Below are positions 12,411 through 23,755 of a stretch of 64,000 nucleotides of DNA, in pieces. Numbering within the stretch: position 1 is the stretch's first letter; every line of letters starts with the position of its first letter. Made by a program: the position numbers and the translations under genes. The notes beneath the pieces are model-generated. The model made no database searches. It was not told the origin of the DNA and saw only the letters and a list, made by a program, of their open reading frames with translations. The DNA comes from Berberis thunbergii (Eukaryota; Streptophyta; Magnoliopsida; Ranunculales; Berberidaceae), in assembly GCA_003290165.1 (NCBI GenBank), contig QNQO01000811.1:186001-250000 (forward strand). Reading direction: 5' to 3'.

Positions 12411-12900
12411 GAGTTTTCCTTCTCCCCTTCACCCCACCACCTCTTCACTCCACAACCTCTCCTCCTCCTCCCCTTCACCCCACCACCTCGCTACCTACCG
12501 CCACCTTTCATCCTCATCTCCTTCACCCTACTACTACGCCACCCTTCCCTCTTTTCTCCTTCACCCACTACCTCTGCTTCTCTACCCCTTCACCCTACCA
12601 CCTCTCATCTTCCTTCCCATCACCACCACCTTGCCACCTCTGCTCCTCCTCCTCTTCACCACCACAACCTCGCCACCTCTCCTACTTTTTTCCCCCTTCA
12701 CCCCACCACCTATCCTCTTCCACCCCTTCACCCCACCACCTTTCCTCTTCCTCCCCATTACCATCTTGCCCCCTCTCCTACTCTTTCCCTTCACCCCACC
12801 ACCTTTCCTCTTCTTCCCCATCACCATCTCGCCCCCTCTTCTACTGTTCCCCTTCACCCCACCGCCACCTCTCCTCCTCCCCCCTTCATCACCACAACCT
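12410..12900. repeat. CT-rich minisatellite, CCTTCACCCCACCACCT motif
   Basis: Degenerate tandem array of about 48-60-bp units built on CCCTTCACCCCACCACCTTTCC plus CCCATCACCATC. On the plus strand it reads as Pro/His/Leu-rich peptide in more than one frame; on the minus strand as Gly/Arg-rich. The long frames here reflect the repeat and not a gene. Confidence 0.85.
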
Positions 12901-13600
12901 TGCCACCTCTCCTCATCTTCTGGTTTTTTTTCGCTCTGTTATTTTCTCCTTCTCCCTCATGGCAATTCACGCGAACGTGAAATCCACATTCGCAGGAACC
13001 TCCGCGAGGGCGAAGGAGAAAAAATTGTCGATGGTGCAAGAACACAGTTACCGCCTCAGTTTGTAGAACAAATGCCAGGTGCACTCAAATTTCTCATATG
13101 GGTAGTGCAATAAAGACATAGTTACCGCCTCAGCACTATCGACTGTGTCTGATCCGAGGGATTCCGAGATGCTCATATATTCACTTTGTATATATAGGAA
13201 TTCAATTGTAATTGTAATGTGTCTGATCCGAGAAATCCAAGATGCCCATATGTTTAGTTTGTATTTATAGGAATTTTGGGATATAATAAAGTTAAGAATT
13301 TTGTGAGTATTTGCAATTGCATTTTCATTACTTATAATATTTGCATGCATAGTATATAAAACAACAACAACAACAACAACAAAAACACAACAAAAACATT
13401 TCCATTGGCATATTCATTTTGCAAAATATTTTATTTTTTCCTTCAAATTAAAAAATCAAGTTCTGCCTATTAATTCTAGCTCAAGATTTTAGCTGCCGGA
13501 ATGAATAAAAAAGGGGAGAGGGGGTTTCCTTGTCTAAGACCTCTCGAGGATTTGAAAATAACCCTTGTATGTGCCCTGAAACATAACATAGTAGTAAGAG
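12901..13600. other. Intergenic DNA with (AAC)n run
   Basis: It holds two partial copies of a GTGTCTGATCCGAG(G/A)(G/A)ATTCC phrase (13146 and 13219) and an AAC microsatellite at 13359-13381. No gene recognised. Confidence 0.4.
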
Positions 13601-13611
13601 TTTGTACCCAA

Positions 13612-14345
13612 ACACAGCGGATACTACGAATAATAAACACATAATCTCAGACTAAATTGCGAAATTAAAAAAAAAAACACAGCGCCTCTTGCGACATTGT
13701 CCAAAATCTCTAGAAAGACAAAAACGTAGCGGATTGTGCGAGCATTATCCATATCCTCACAAATACCGCTGTGTTTGGAAAGAAAAAGACTTTGTCCCAA
13801 TTTTATTTTTGTGTTTGAACCTTTAAAAAAAATCAATTTATATGGATTTGATACAATATTGACATATCTGATTTATTGCTAAACCCACTTTTGTACACCC
13901 CAACTTGAGATGGTCGAAAGTGGGGTTTAGCAATAAGTCAATTATGTAAATATTGTAGTGAACCCATAGGAATAAAAAAATGAAAAAAAAATATTCAAAT
14001 ACAAAAAAAATGGTCATAGTTTTTTTTGTCCAAATTCAGCGGTTGCCGCGAAGATATGCATACCTTTCGTACTAACCACTGCGGTTGGATCGAAAATGCC
14101 CTAAACGCGACGGTATCTGCGAGGATATGGATAATGCTTGCTCGATCCGCTGCATTTAGGGCAAAAAAGAGTACGTTTTCTGTCCAAATGCAGCGGCTCT
14201 GGCGAACTTATGTCTTATCCTCGTCTGAGCCACTACATTTCTGCAAAAACCTGACTCTGTTTCATGCAATTGCTGAATTTCTGCGATTTGAACGGTCACA
14301 TTCACGTCTGTTCATAGTGATTGTTATTATTGGGCTCAGTTTTGC
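13612..14345. repeat. Composite inverted-repeat element built of CAGCGG units
   Basis: The unit at 13724-13787 (ACGTAGCGGATTGTGCGAGC, then ATTATCCATATCCTC and CCGCTGTGTTT) is found inverted at 14101-14160 (AAACGCGACGGTATCTGCGAGG, then ATATGGATAATGCTTGCTCG and ATCCGCTGCATTT). Further diverged units with GTCCAAATxCAGCGG lie at 14028-14070 and 14178-14240. The arrangement, many GC-rich units in both orientations in AT-rich DNA, resembles the subterminal repeats of CACTA-type elements. No CACTA terminus was found here and the family is unknown. Confidence 0.6.
13839..13971. mobile_element. Palindromic foldback MITE
   Basis: The left arm 13839-13890 and the inverted right arm 13918-13971 match over about 50 bp at roughly 80 percent: both carry ACAATATT(G/T)ACATA and TTATTGCTAAACCC. 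About 27 bp of loop separates them. It sits in the middle of the CAGCGG inverted-repeat block, so it may be its core or a later insertion. Confidence 0.7.
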
Positions 14346-15090
14346 CGCTGCGTTTTGAGTATTTTAGGAAATTTTTTCACTTTTTCCTTTGTCTATGATA
14401 TCAAGCATACTTGGGAAAACCACCATGGTATCATAATCACAAGAAATTACTTGAAAAGACAAATAAATTTGCTTAAGAAAACAAATACAATTCATTGGGA
14501 AGACAAATATAATTGCTTGATAAGACAAAAAGAATTGGTTGGGAAGACAAATTCATAACCAATTCATTTAAGTTGAACATTATAAAAGGGGAGTAGTCTA
14601 TTGTATTCATAACCAATTCAACAAAAAGAAGAGATGATGAAAAGAAAAATATCAATGTTGAAAGAAGAATCCTCCGACGAAAAATGGGATGAAATTGGAG
14701 GTCTCGAAGACGACTCTGTTTGGTATGAGGACCCCCTACTCATCATCGTATTCAAATGATGAAGAGGATGATGATGACGAAAAACTGTCAGATGAGGAAG
14801 AGGACGATGAATCATCACCGTCTTTTGATGAGGACGACGATGATGGTGATGGTGCGTTATTGGACTACTACTCCTATGATGAAGAGGGTCGCGAACACCA
14901 TCCTCTCAAAAACTTTGTTGACCGTGGCGAATACAAAAAATGTATTTTCTTTGTAATATTTTTAAGTATTAATGAAAAATTTAATGTTTGTTTTGTGTTT
15001 TTGTATTGTAATTTTTGCTAATTCAATTTGGGTATGTTAATTTCAATTTGTATCTAAATTTACTGTCTAAAATTTCAATTTGTGTTTGTA
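14346..15090 (+). other. Acidic low-complexity ORF, coding status doubtful
   Basis: An overlapping pair of frames starts near 14634 and 14689. The first reads MMKRKISMLKEESSDEKW and then GGLEDDSVWYEDPL. The second is dominated by Glu/Asp/Ser runs encoded by a GATGAAGAGGACGAT-type repeat (14756-14880). I recognise no domain. It could be a decayed first exon of a transposase-associated gene or chance low complexity. Confidence 0.2.
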
Positions 15091-15480
15091 TTGTGAAGAA
15101 AATAAGAGAAGAAGAAACACATAAGAAATAGAGGGAGAGATGAGGAGATGGTGTAGGTCAACGGGGTTGTGATGGTTCTTGACAGGGAATAGAGGGAGAG
15201 AGGGAAAGGGGAGAAGAGAGGGATAGATGGTGAGAGGAGGTTGAGAATGAGAGAGAGTGAGAGGAGGTTGAAGAGGAGGTCGACTGGCAGTGTGGTGGTT
15301 CGGTTGATGGTGGTGGCATGGAGGTGAGGTGGTGATGGTTTTTGATGAAAGGAGAAGAGAGGGATAGCAGAAGAGAATGAGAAAGGAAAAAGATAGGAGT
15401 TAGGGTTTTTTCTTTTATAGGTGGTGTCCTTCTGTAGTGGTGGTGTCCTTCAGAAAGTAATTTGTTGGTGGTGTCCATTA
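15091..15480. repeat. Purine-rich (GA/GGT) low-complexity tract
   Basis: GAGAGGGAGAGA-type and GGTGGTG-type sequence. The minus-strand ORF 15158-15478 (Ser/His/Pro-rich) is a product of this composition. Confidence 0.7.
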
Positions 15481-17490
15481 GAAGAAATGATGGTGTTATT
15501 TAGCAGTCACCTTTAGCTTTTGGTTAAAATGAGGGATGGTTGATTCCCCATTTTAACTTTTACCCTTGGAGGTACTCTAAGGGTCAGTTTCATGTCATTC
15601 CGTGTTGGGTCATGTCCAACACTCCAATGATGCATCATTTATACTTCGATTGAGTTGGGTCACGGTAGGGTTTGGTAATAAATTGTTTAGGGTAGTTCAT
15701 GTTGTGTTGACAACTTTCTTCTCTTAACACGATAACAAGACAACCCAAATCCAACTTAACCTGATCCAACCTATTGCGAGGCCTAACCATTAGCATAACT
15801 AGGGGTGGATGTGCTCTACGTGCACGGATATTCGATATTCTTTATTTTACTTTAAAAAACTAATAATTGCAAATTGAAATTTTAGAGAATTCTTTAATCT
15901 AAGGTAATTTGAAATTTGAAACAAAGGTAAAGGCATTTGGTACAAAATAATAAATAGGGAGAGGCAGTTTTGGATTGAGTCTTTTGCTACATTTTTTGGC
16001 TCAACCATCTTCAAGCCCAAAATGAATTGGACTTTTTTTTGCTACATTTTGGGCTCAATCACTTCCAAGCCCACTACCACATCCACATCCACTTATTTAT
16101 ACACTAAATCGAGTCAACACGGCGAGTATGCGAGTTGACTTAGTGATCAACTCATCGTCTTTCTAGTAGATTAAAATTCCCTAATTTTAGGCAGCCAAAG
16201 TTTAGTCACTTTTTAGTCAGATTTTGGGCCTTTTACACTTTTGCACATTCTATAGATAATATTTGTGATTGTGTTTAAAAAAAAAGATAAAAATATAAAA
16301 ACACTCGAGCCTGAATAAAAAATGACTTCAAAGCCGACAAACTCTAAAAATGTCGAGACACTATGTTTGAAAAATGGTGTTTCTTATGGTCAGACACAAA
16401 GGGTTCTAATTAGATCCTTGAATTATTTTATTTTTCATGCTAAAAATTTACTTAGGAAGTTTTTAATCATTTTTTGGGACATTAAAGTTGTAATGCTATT
16501 GAAATCTTGAAGGAGGATTAGAGGGTGGGTGTGGGTTAGGAAATCAAACTCAAAAGTGAATAAAAGGTGGAGGAAACAGAGAGGGTTGGATTGTGGGTGG
16601 GTCCAAATCATTGCTCTTCCTTCAAATACTGATTGATCTACGGTTGCGTCATCTTTCCATCAACTGGGTTAAGTGCAACGATGGTGGGGTGGCGGGAGAG
16701 AGGATAGGGAGGGGAGATGCTAACAGGGCGGGTGGAGACGGTGGCAGGGAGATGATGAGAATGAGAAATCGAGAAGAAGTTAGTGTTTAGAGTTTCAGAG
16801 AGAAAAAGGTGAGAGGATATGATGGGAAGACGGGGGAGATGAGGGTTGTCATGATGTCTGGTGAGAAGACGAAGAGGTGAGGGAGGGGAATACAATGGAA
16901 TAATTGAAATATGGGTAAGTGCATTTTGAAAAAATAAATGTTGGGAGTCCGACATACAAAAGTTACAATTCATTTTGGGAGCGGATGTTATTGGACTAGA
17001 GATTTTAAGACTTAGGAATAAACGGGTCATTCATTCCATATTTACCTGTCATTCCCAATTCAATAACACCCCCATCCTTAACTCTCTTTAGCTGGGTTCA
17101 ATCGGACCCATTCACCAATCCAAACTAAAATTTAGTTTACAAAGACTCGTTTCATTCTGACCGTGTAAATAGGGGTTGTTTATCTTAAGAGAGTGATTGG
17201 TCTGATTTGACTCGGCTGCCATATCGCGGTGAGTTCTACTGAAAGTGAGAGAGTTTAGCATTCGTTTGCAGATTCACGACATTTCATATCAATGGAATCC
17301 ACGTGTTCGAAGGAGAATCGGCACCAGATCACGTGCCCAACCAAAATGGACGCGCTTCGCTCTCTTGAACACAGTGAAAGTAGCAGTAGTAGAAGAAAAC
17401 GAAGACGAAGATTTCAATTACAAAAGAAGATACTCCTTTCTTTCATTCTTCTTCTTATTATTATTATTATTTATTTATTAATTTTTTTTA
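15481..17490. other. Intergenic DNA, nothing recognised
   Basis: AT-rich, with a GA-rich tract at about 16680-16890 whose translations are low complexity. 17220-17490 may be the 5' leader of the gene model that follows. Confidence 0.4.
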
Positions 17491-18746
17491 ATGGACGATC
17501 TGCTTTACACGCCACTTGGAAAGCAGATACCTTTCTCCTCCTCCGATTCAGGAAAACCTTGTCGTTTTTATTCAATTGGGTAAGTTCCATCTTGAATTGA
17601 TAATTTTATGAGCTATTTAACTTTCTTGAAAAATCCTTTTGTGTGTAAATGCGTCTGCAGATTGAAATGTAGTCAATATGCGTTTGGAAGCAATCAAGAC
17701 AAAGTTACTGTATGTCTTCTGTGCTTTCTCAATTACTACTTCTCATGACATGTTAGCAAAATTTCTTTTGATTCAGCAATGTATTAGGAAATTACATTTT
17801 CAGTAACTTAAAGTTGAGCACAGGCTAAACATAGTGCTTTAGCTCACTTATGTGCAGATCAATCTCATTACTTATAAATCTTACCATAGCCCACAAATCA
17901 AAGCAATTTGGTTACATCACTGATTGCAGATTAATTATTGCAATTAGGGAAATTAATTAGCTTAGTATCATACTCAATATGCCTACAAAAGTTTGAAGAG
18001 TTAGAAAGTAAGAAATGATTGGTAGGGAGATACTTTGTCCCATAGAAGGATATACAAAGTTCTTTTTAATTACACTCGACTCAAAACTCCCCAACATTTT
18101 TCGCTGTATCTGTCTATTCTTCTTGCTTCATTATATATTCTTTTGATTCTTTATACAGGTTAGAAAGCATAATCATGATTCATGCAAGGTTACAAATGCT
18201 TATGATCGCCGTTTGCAAGAACGAGTGACTGAGGTAATTCTTACATATAACTATAAACATGTCCAACTTTCCTGAGTTATGCATGTTTAATCCAAAGTGC
18301 ACCAAATTACTCCATTAGGCTTGTAGCCCCTGTATGATCCTAATAAATGTTATTTTTACTAAGAGTTATATAACTCAGCACATAAAAGCACCAACACTGG
18401 TAAAGACAAAGAAGAAAAGGGGCATCTAAGTGATAGACAAGAGAATCTATAGTTTGAAAGGAGATCGCAAAACCTCTAGGGAAACATCTAGAACACCTAG
18501 CAACAAAAGTTGAGAAGTTTCGTCCAACTGCTGCAATTTCTTAGATGTTCATACTTCATACTATTATTCGTTCACACCTACAGTAATTTTCTTTATCTCT
18601 TCTTTTTTCGGCCTTAATATTATGTCCAGACTGTGATTCTCGATATATTGTTAAAGGATGGTTATCATGTTGAGATGATTGATACAAGAGCATGTAAATT
18701 TATAGCTCACACTGTGATCCATCATTACTTGAAACTTTTAGGATGA
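17491..18746 (+). CDS. Unrecognised four-exon gene model, 109 codons
   Basis: I do not recognise the product. Four exons join in phase at consensus splice sites: 17491-17579 (ATG start MDDLLYTPLGKQIPF), 17661-17709 (after CTGCAG), 18159-18233 (after ATACAG, before GTAATT) and 18630-18746 (after GTCCAG, ending in TGA at 18744-18746). Exon phases 2, 0 and 0 give one uninterrupted reading of 109 codons containing KCSQYAFGSNQDKVT, NAYDRRLQERVTETVILDIL and DGYHVEMIDTRACK. No signal peptide or membrane segment. The stop falls 109 bp before a TRIM retroelement that begins at 18855, so the natural 3' end may have been cut and the last exon may run beyond its true donor site. The phase agreement supports a real, possibly truncated gene. 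Confidence 0.4.
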
Positions 18747-18854
18747 ACATCTGAGATCATTCAATCTCTCAAAGTATCTCCAGGACTAGCATTTCCACTT
18801 GGAGTGTCAGAACTAGAAACTGGGATTAATTTCTCTGTCTTTGAATAGCATGCA

Positions 18855-18993
18855 TGTGACGACCCCCTCTCGCACTGTATCAATACTGTCCGCTTTGGGC
18901 TACCATCCGGTCCTCACGACTTTAAAACCCGTCGATACAATGGGGAGTTGACCCCGCACATATAAGGATCATCCTCCTCCCCTACCCAGGCAA
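18855..18993 (-). mobile_element. TRIM retroelement (minus strand): left half of its 3' LTR
   Basis: It starts TGTGACGACC and aligns with the reverse complement of the complete LTRs at 33488-33750 and 33868-34124, up to ...TACCCAGGC. There it is interrupted by the CACTA element and resumes at 32624. The 5 bp outside the LTR are ATGCA (18850-18854). Confidence 0.85.
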
Positions 18994-19110
18994 CACTACA
19001 ACAAAAATGATCATTTATAGCATTTGAGAATAGCGTTTTTTTACACAAATGCTATAAAAAACCATATCATTGTAATCTCAAAACGCTATAAAGATTTAAG
19101 CGGGAGATTA
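18994..19110 (+). repeat. CACTA element 1: left terminus and subterminal repeats
   Basis: Terminal CACTACAACAAAAA followed by TTTATAGCATTTGAG, AATAGCGTTTTTT, AAATGCTATAAA and AAAACGCTATAAAG. These ATAGCGTTTT / AAAACGCTAT units in both orientations match those at the right end and are the likely transposase-binding subterminal repeats of the CACTA superfamily. Confidence 0.85.
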
Positions 19111-19938
19111 AAAACGCGAGACCGCCAAATATTTCAGATCCTTCTCTCCAACTTAAAACCTACAAAGAAGAAGAGAGAAACACAACCCCGTGATTCTCCT
19201 CCCTCTCTCGCTCTGCCATTCGCCTCCCTCCCTGCTCTCGCACTCTCTCTTGCTCTCGCTGCTCTGTCGATCACTTTCGCCTCTCTCTCAATCTGATTCA
19301 TCTAACATGGGGTGGAGGGGAAAGTTGGGGAGAACGGTGCAGTGAAGGTTTAGGTTTCTTTTCTTTTTGAATGATCAAATAAGGACAACAAGAACATAAT
19401 TTCCTCTTCAATCCATCTCATTCAGAGAGAGACGACAAAATCAGGGACGGAGAAGAAGCGAGCAAAACAGAGAAGGTTTGATGGAGGCACCACAACTTCC
19501 ATCTTTTACAAAGGTAACCCACCAAACCATCTCAGCAATCAGAAAAGCTGTCAAGCACTAAAGAAATGGGTGAAATCCAAATTTCAATCTTCTGTAAGTT
19601 TCTTCCCAATTTTTCAGTGTTAGTGTTTGATTTGAGTAGAATTTTTTGATTTAGCCAAGTTACAGTAGAGTTGCTGTTTGTATTTGATGATTTTGTTAAA
19701 TCTTTGATGTGTTTTATCTTCTGATCTAGGGTTTTGGAGGTTTGGGGTTTACTGATTCTACTAAGTTGGGGTCGAGGAGTCACCGACTCACCAATGAATC
19801 ACAATTCATCAGATTCAAGTAAAGTTTTAACTTTATGCCTTTTTCTGTTACAACATTGACACAACACAAAGCTCCCCTTTTAATAAGTCTGTTGTGTTCA
19901 TATCTTTGAAGTGGGGTTCTGTTGATTTTGGTTCTGAA
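19111..19938 (+). other. CACTA element 1: leader-like segment before the SCPL fragment
   Basis: CT-rich sequence (19190-19290), then purine-rich sequence with ATGGAGGCACCACAAC near 19481 and a possible donor TTTACAAAGGTAACC. It may be the captured promoter or leader region of the SCPL gene or another unrecognised capture. No domain is visible. Confidence 0.35.
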
Positions 19939-22471
19939 ATGAAAAAAATGTTTCCTTTTGTTTTTCTTCAAGTCTCCATTCTTGGTGTTGTGCTGCATGG
20001 TGGACTTTTTGCAAGTGCTGCTCATAGTGAAGATGGATCCGAGCAGTGGGGTTATGTCAGAGTTCGACCAAGTGAGTTTTAATGCCTCAAAGATTTGATC
20101 TTTATTGGTTTTTAGTTTTCCATTATTGAAACTTGTTTGATTTGGTTTTGTTTGTTTTTTGTAGAAGCACATGTTTTGGTGGTTGTATAGAAGCCCAAAC
20201 AGAGTTGAAGATGCTAGTAAACCATGGCCGATTATTTTGTGGTTGCAAGGAGGACCTGTGAGTGCAATTGTTCAATTCACAAAGATTATAATGAGTTTAT
20301 GAGAACCCCATTCTCATTTTGATCTGAAAATGGTGTTTTTTTGCTGAGACTATAGGGTGCTTCAGGAGTTGGGATTGGAAACTTTGAAGAAGTTGGTCCA
20401 TTGGATACTGATTTGAAGGCCAAAAATTCAACTTGGCTGCAAAAAGCCGATCTTTTGTTTGTGGTAAGTGCATTCAATTGATGTTAAATTCTAATATTTT
20501 CTATATAAATCTTGATTTAGATATGAAATGTGATTGAAAATGAGAATTTTTTTCTCCATTCATTCTGTGTAAATCTTCAAATTTAACCATGAAATGGGGT
20601 GTTTGTAATAATGTGTTGTTCCTTAATCTTTACAAGTTTTTTGTTCTACTTAAATTATGGAATGAAATTGAAAGATGGGATTTTTAAATTTTTTTTTTTT
20701 TGTTCTTGAATTTTTTTATTTTTATTTTTTGGTGTGAAATTTAGGATAATCCAGTAGGGTCAGGTTCAGTTATGTGGAGGATAAGAATGCATATGTGAAA
20801 ACAGACGAAGAGGCAACAACTGATTTAACTACCTTGTTGCAAGAGATCTTCAATAGGAATGAGAGCCTACAAAAGAGTCCTCTTTACATTATTGCAGAGT
20901 CTTATGGTGGAAAATATGTTGTTACTCTCGCATTATCGGTTCTAAAAGCGCGAAGCTTGCAAACTGAAGCTCAAACTTGGAGGTAATCTCTTGTGCTAAG
21001 TTCAATAGAATCAGTTTTAATGTAGAAAACCCCTTAAGTGTGTTTATAATCTTATCGATCAATATGTCAAGTATAGTGTAAATTAGATTTTGATTGCAAG
21101 TAGGATTGATATCTGAGACACTGGAGAATACCCATTTTTGTTTATTGAATCTCAATTGAATTGTCTATGGTTCAAGTAGTTTGAATTGCAGTTTGGAGTC
21201 AAATGGAATTGGATTGATGAGATATTTAATTTCACATTTTCAATCAGGAGTTGCTTTGGAAAATAGTTGGATTTCTCCAGAAGATTTTGTGGTGAGTAGT
21301 AATTTTTCAATCAAGCATTCTTATTTCGTGCATCGACTTTGGCGTTACATTTACTATTAGTTGCTTTTAAGTTTCATCTTGCTTCAGATTATGGATACTA
21401 AGACTTGTTTTCAAACTACAGTTCTCATGGATGTATCACGGCTCGATGAAAATGGCCTTGGAAAATCTAACAGGTCAAAAGTTTCAATCAAATTTTCTGC
21501 AAATTTAATCAAAATATCTGTTTGATTGACAAACTTTTAGTTATCTAACATACCCCATTTTATAAAACAGTTTAGCAGAACAAATCAAGCAACAAATTGA
21601 GTGTGGACATTATGAAGATGTGATGAACTCATGGAGTGCACTTGAGAATGTTATTAGTGAGAACAACAATTCTGTGGTACCAATAACTCTCTGTCTATTT
21701 TGGTCTTCTTATGAATTCAATCTTGAACAGGAATTTGATAATGCTTAACAAGTTCCTTTCTTTGCATTGTAGGACTTCTACAATTTTCTGTTGGATTCAG
21801 GAAATGATCCAGTTTCAATGTCAGCCATAGAATTATCGAAAGGAATAGCATTGAAGAGATATTCGAGATATCTCGACTCCCTTAAGTCTAATTTGCCTGG
21901 TGGTAATGGTGACCTTAACAGTTTGATGAATGCATCTATTAGGAAGAAACTAAAAATCATCCATGAGAATGTGACGTGAGTTTATTTCATAGCTTATCTT
22001 AATGCCTAGCACAGTCATAAACACCATTGTCTCTTAGTCCATTATTGTGCTAGTAAATGACGCTCAATTAGGACGTGTATTGCAGATGGGGAGGGCAATC
22101 AAATGCTGTGTTTGCATCTCTTTCAGACTTCATTAAGCCAAGAATTAACGAGGTAAAATTATTGTTTCATGTATACCATTTTGTGCAAGATTAGTCACAA
22201 GTATGCTTTTGTTGGTATAGAAACACAAGGATGAAACACTTCAATGTGCATCGTACTTGTGAAGTACCCCAAGTTGTTTCAACCTTTCAGGGTCTGCACA
22301 CGAATTCTCAAAACGATAGTGTCCTTGTAACATATGGTTCAGTCATGAAGATGTTCATCTCTCATTTTCAATTAAGTTGTAGAGATTACATTGAAAATTT
22401 TTGTTTGTTACTTGGTACAGGTTGATGAGCTATTATCCAAAGGAGTGAATGTTACCGTCTACAATGGACAG
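19939..22471 (+). pseudogene. Captured serine carboxypeptidase-like (SCPL51-type) gene fragment, 10 exons
   Basis: Exons at 19939-20071, 20165-20257, 20356-20463, 20745-20982, 21248-21291, 21422-21473, 21571-21676, 21773-21975, 22086-22152 and 22421-22471, all bounded by AG/GT. Family: secreted S10 serine carboxypeptidases, SCPL51 subgroup. Exon 1 has a signal-peptide-like start (MFPFVFLQVSILGVVLHGG) and then DGSEQWGYVRVRP. Next come PWPIILWLQGGP, GASGVGIGNFEEVGPLD and the nucleophile motif AESYGG in exon 4, then WISPEDFV, DFYNFLLDSGNDPVS and finally VTVYNGQ. The exons that would carry the catalytic Asp and His are missing. Breaks: a 2-bp loss just after the start of exon 2 (after KAH), a 1-bp loss in exon 4 before SYVEDK, and an internal deletion in exon 6 after FSW. 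Kept introns show DNA-level capture and not reverse transcription. No active enzyme could be made. Confidence 0.9.
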
Positions 22472-22548
22472 GTAAGGAGTAAAAACTTTCGATAAGTCAG
22501 TATTCTATAATTGACTAATTGTTGACTTCATACTTCAACCTTGCCACA

Positions 22549-22857
22549 CACTACACCAAATTGACACTTTTGTAACAACTCTCAAAGCAGTATCACTTTT
22601 GAGATGTTGCAATTCACAAAACAATTTCAAATCAAAACTAAATTTAGTCAAAAAAATGAAAAACAGTAACACAAAAGAAATGATACAATAAGTTGGATCA
22701 CCATGAATAGTATCACTTTTATAATCATACTTTTCATGGTGATACTATTATTGTATCATTTTGTTTGTGAAAATGTGTAAAGTTGTTAGGTGAATTGTTA
22801 CACTTCAAAAGTGATACTATTTTGAGGGTTTTACAAAAATGCCAATATGGTATAGTG
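22549..22857 (+). mobile_element. CACTA-type MITE, 309 bp, nested in the large CACTA element
   Basis: Ends CACTACACCAAATTGAC and, inverted, CACTATACCATATTGGC. Inside each end the match goes on (TTTTGTAA and TAGTATCACTTTTGA repeats). It is flanked by perfect 3-bp duplications ACA at 22546-22548 and 22858-22860. No coding capacity. It lies between the SCPL and lipoamide dehydrogenase fragments. Confidence 0.85.
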
Positions 22858-23037
22858 ACAGTTTTCAAATCAGCATGTATCTCCAAATACACACTCTAAA
22901 CTTGGAGATATTTCAACTGCATCTTAGCATTCTTGCACGGTTGATTTAATGGCTATCTTTCTGTTTTTGTGATCATTCCTTTACAATTTAGTTATTTCAT
23001 GCGTTATCTGACTCTGACACATAACTTATGATGAAAG

Positions 23038-23445
23038 GTTGCAGCTGCTGAATATGATAGACAAGGGGTTGTTGATCATTCCAACAACCTCGCATCAAAA
23101 AATCGAAGTAACTTACCAATTCAATGAAAGCTCTAGGAGTGGACATACTGACTGGAGTAGGCACTATTGTGGTTAGTTTTGCTTGTTGTAACTTGGTTTG
23201 ATCTAAGATTACATTGCATAAACCTTATGTTTGTATATACACATTAGTAGCTAGGAAAAAGTGTAATTTCATTGTTAACTTGGTCCTTCATTAGTTTTAC
23301 TGTTTCGTGCATGGATTTGTATTTCAGGGTCCACAAAAGGTGAAATATGGAAAAGTTGGCTTGCCTGATAATGATATAACTGCAAAGAACATAATTATCG
23401 CTACTGGTTCTGTTCCATTTTTCCCCAAGGGAATCGAAGTAGATG
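23038..23445 (+). pseudogene. Captured plastid dihydrolipoyl dehydrogenase (LPD) gene fragment, 2 exons
   Basis: Exons 23038-23171 and 23328-23445 with AG/GT borders. The first reads YDRQGVVDHSNNLASK and, after small frame changes, MKALGVDILTGVGTIVG. The second reads [29 protein letters not shown] and IEVDG. This matches the FAD/NAD-binding region of plastid-type LPD, the E3 subunit of the plastid pyruvate dehydrogenase complex, including the ATGS motif that contacts FAD. The redox-active CxxxxC segment, the rest of the NAD domain and the dimerisation domain are absent. The frame changes in the first exon prevent translation. It follows the SCPL fragment directly on the same strand, so a chimeric transcript is possible. 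Confidence 0.88.
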
Positions 23446-23755
23446 GTGAGTGCTGGTCCTTGTCCTGAATATTGACATTAAATTCTTTGTAGATCAAGAT
23501 ACATGACTAGTTCAAGTAAATATGTATCCACATATTTCTAATATCAGTATTTTATTTGCTAGAGATCATGGCTAGTGCTTCTTCCACAATTGCACTAGCC
23601 AAATGGTACCACAACTTAGAGAGACAGATTTTCAGTCGCATGGTGGTCAAGTTGGGATGTGACCTGGTACAGTGTACGAAGATAATTGCATTCTGGTTGT
23701 GGATGCAGATGCTGGGTTTCCTAGCATGGTTGGTATACTCCTAAAAAAGGCGGAT
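23446..23755 (+). other. CACTA element 1: unidentified exon-like segment before the chromovirus
   Basis: After TTTGCTAG (about 23563) an open stretch reads EIMASASSTIALAKWYHNLE; an alternative frame at 23672 reads MYEDNCILVVDADAGFPSMV and GILLKKAD up to the chromovirus LTR at 23756. It looks like coding DNA cut by the retrotransposon but I cannot assign it. Confidence 0.3.

Noticed and set aside
12189..13113. Pro/His/Ser-rich and Gly/Arg-rich ORFs in several frames
   Set aside because: They are translations of the CCTTCACCCCACCACCT minisatellite, except for the coiled-coil part before 12410.
13530..13560. GGAGAGGGGGTTTCCTTGTCTAAGACC as a LINE reverse transcriptase motif
   Set aside because: It is reminiscent of a known plant repeat phrase, but no RT domain could be read on either side.
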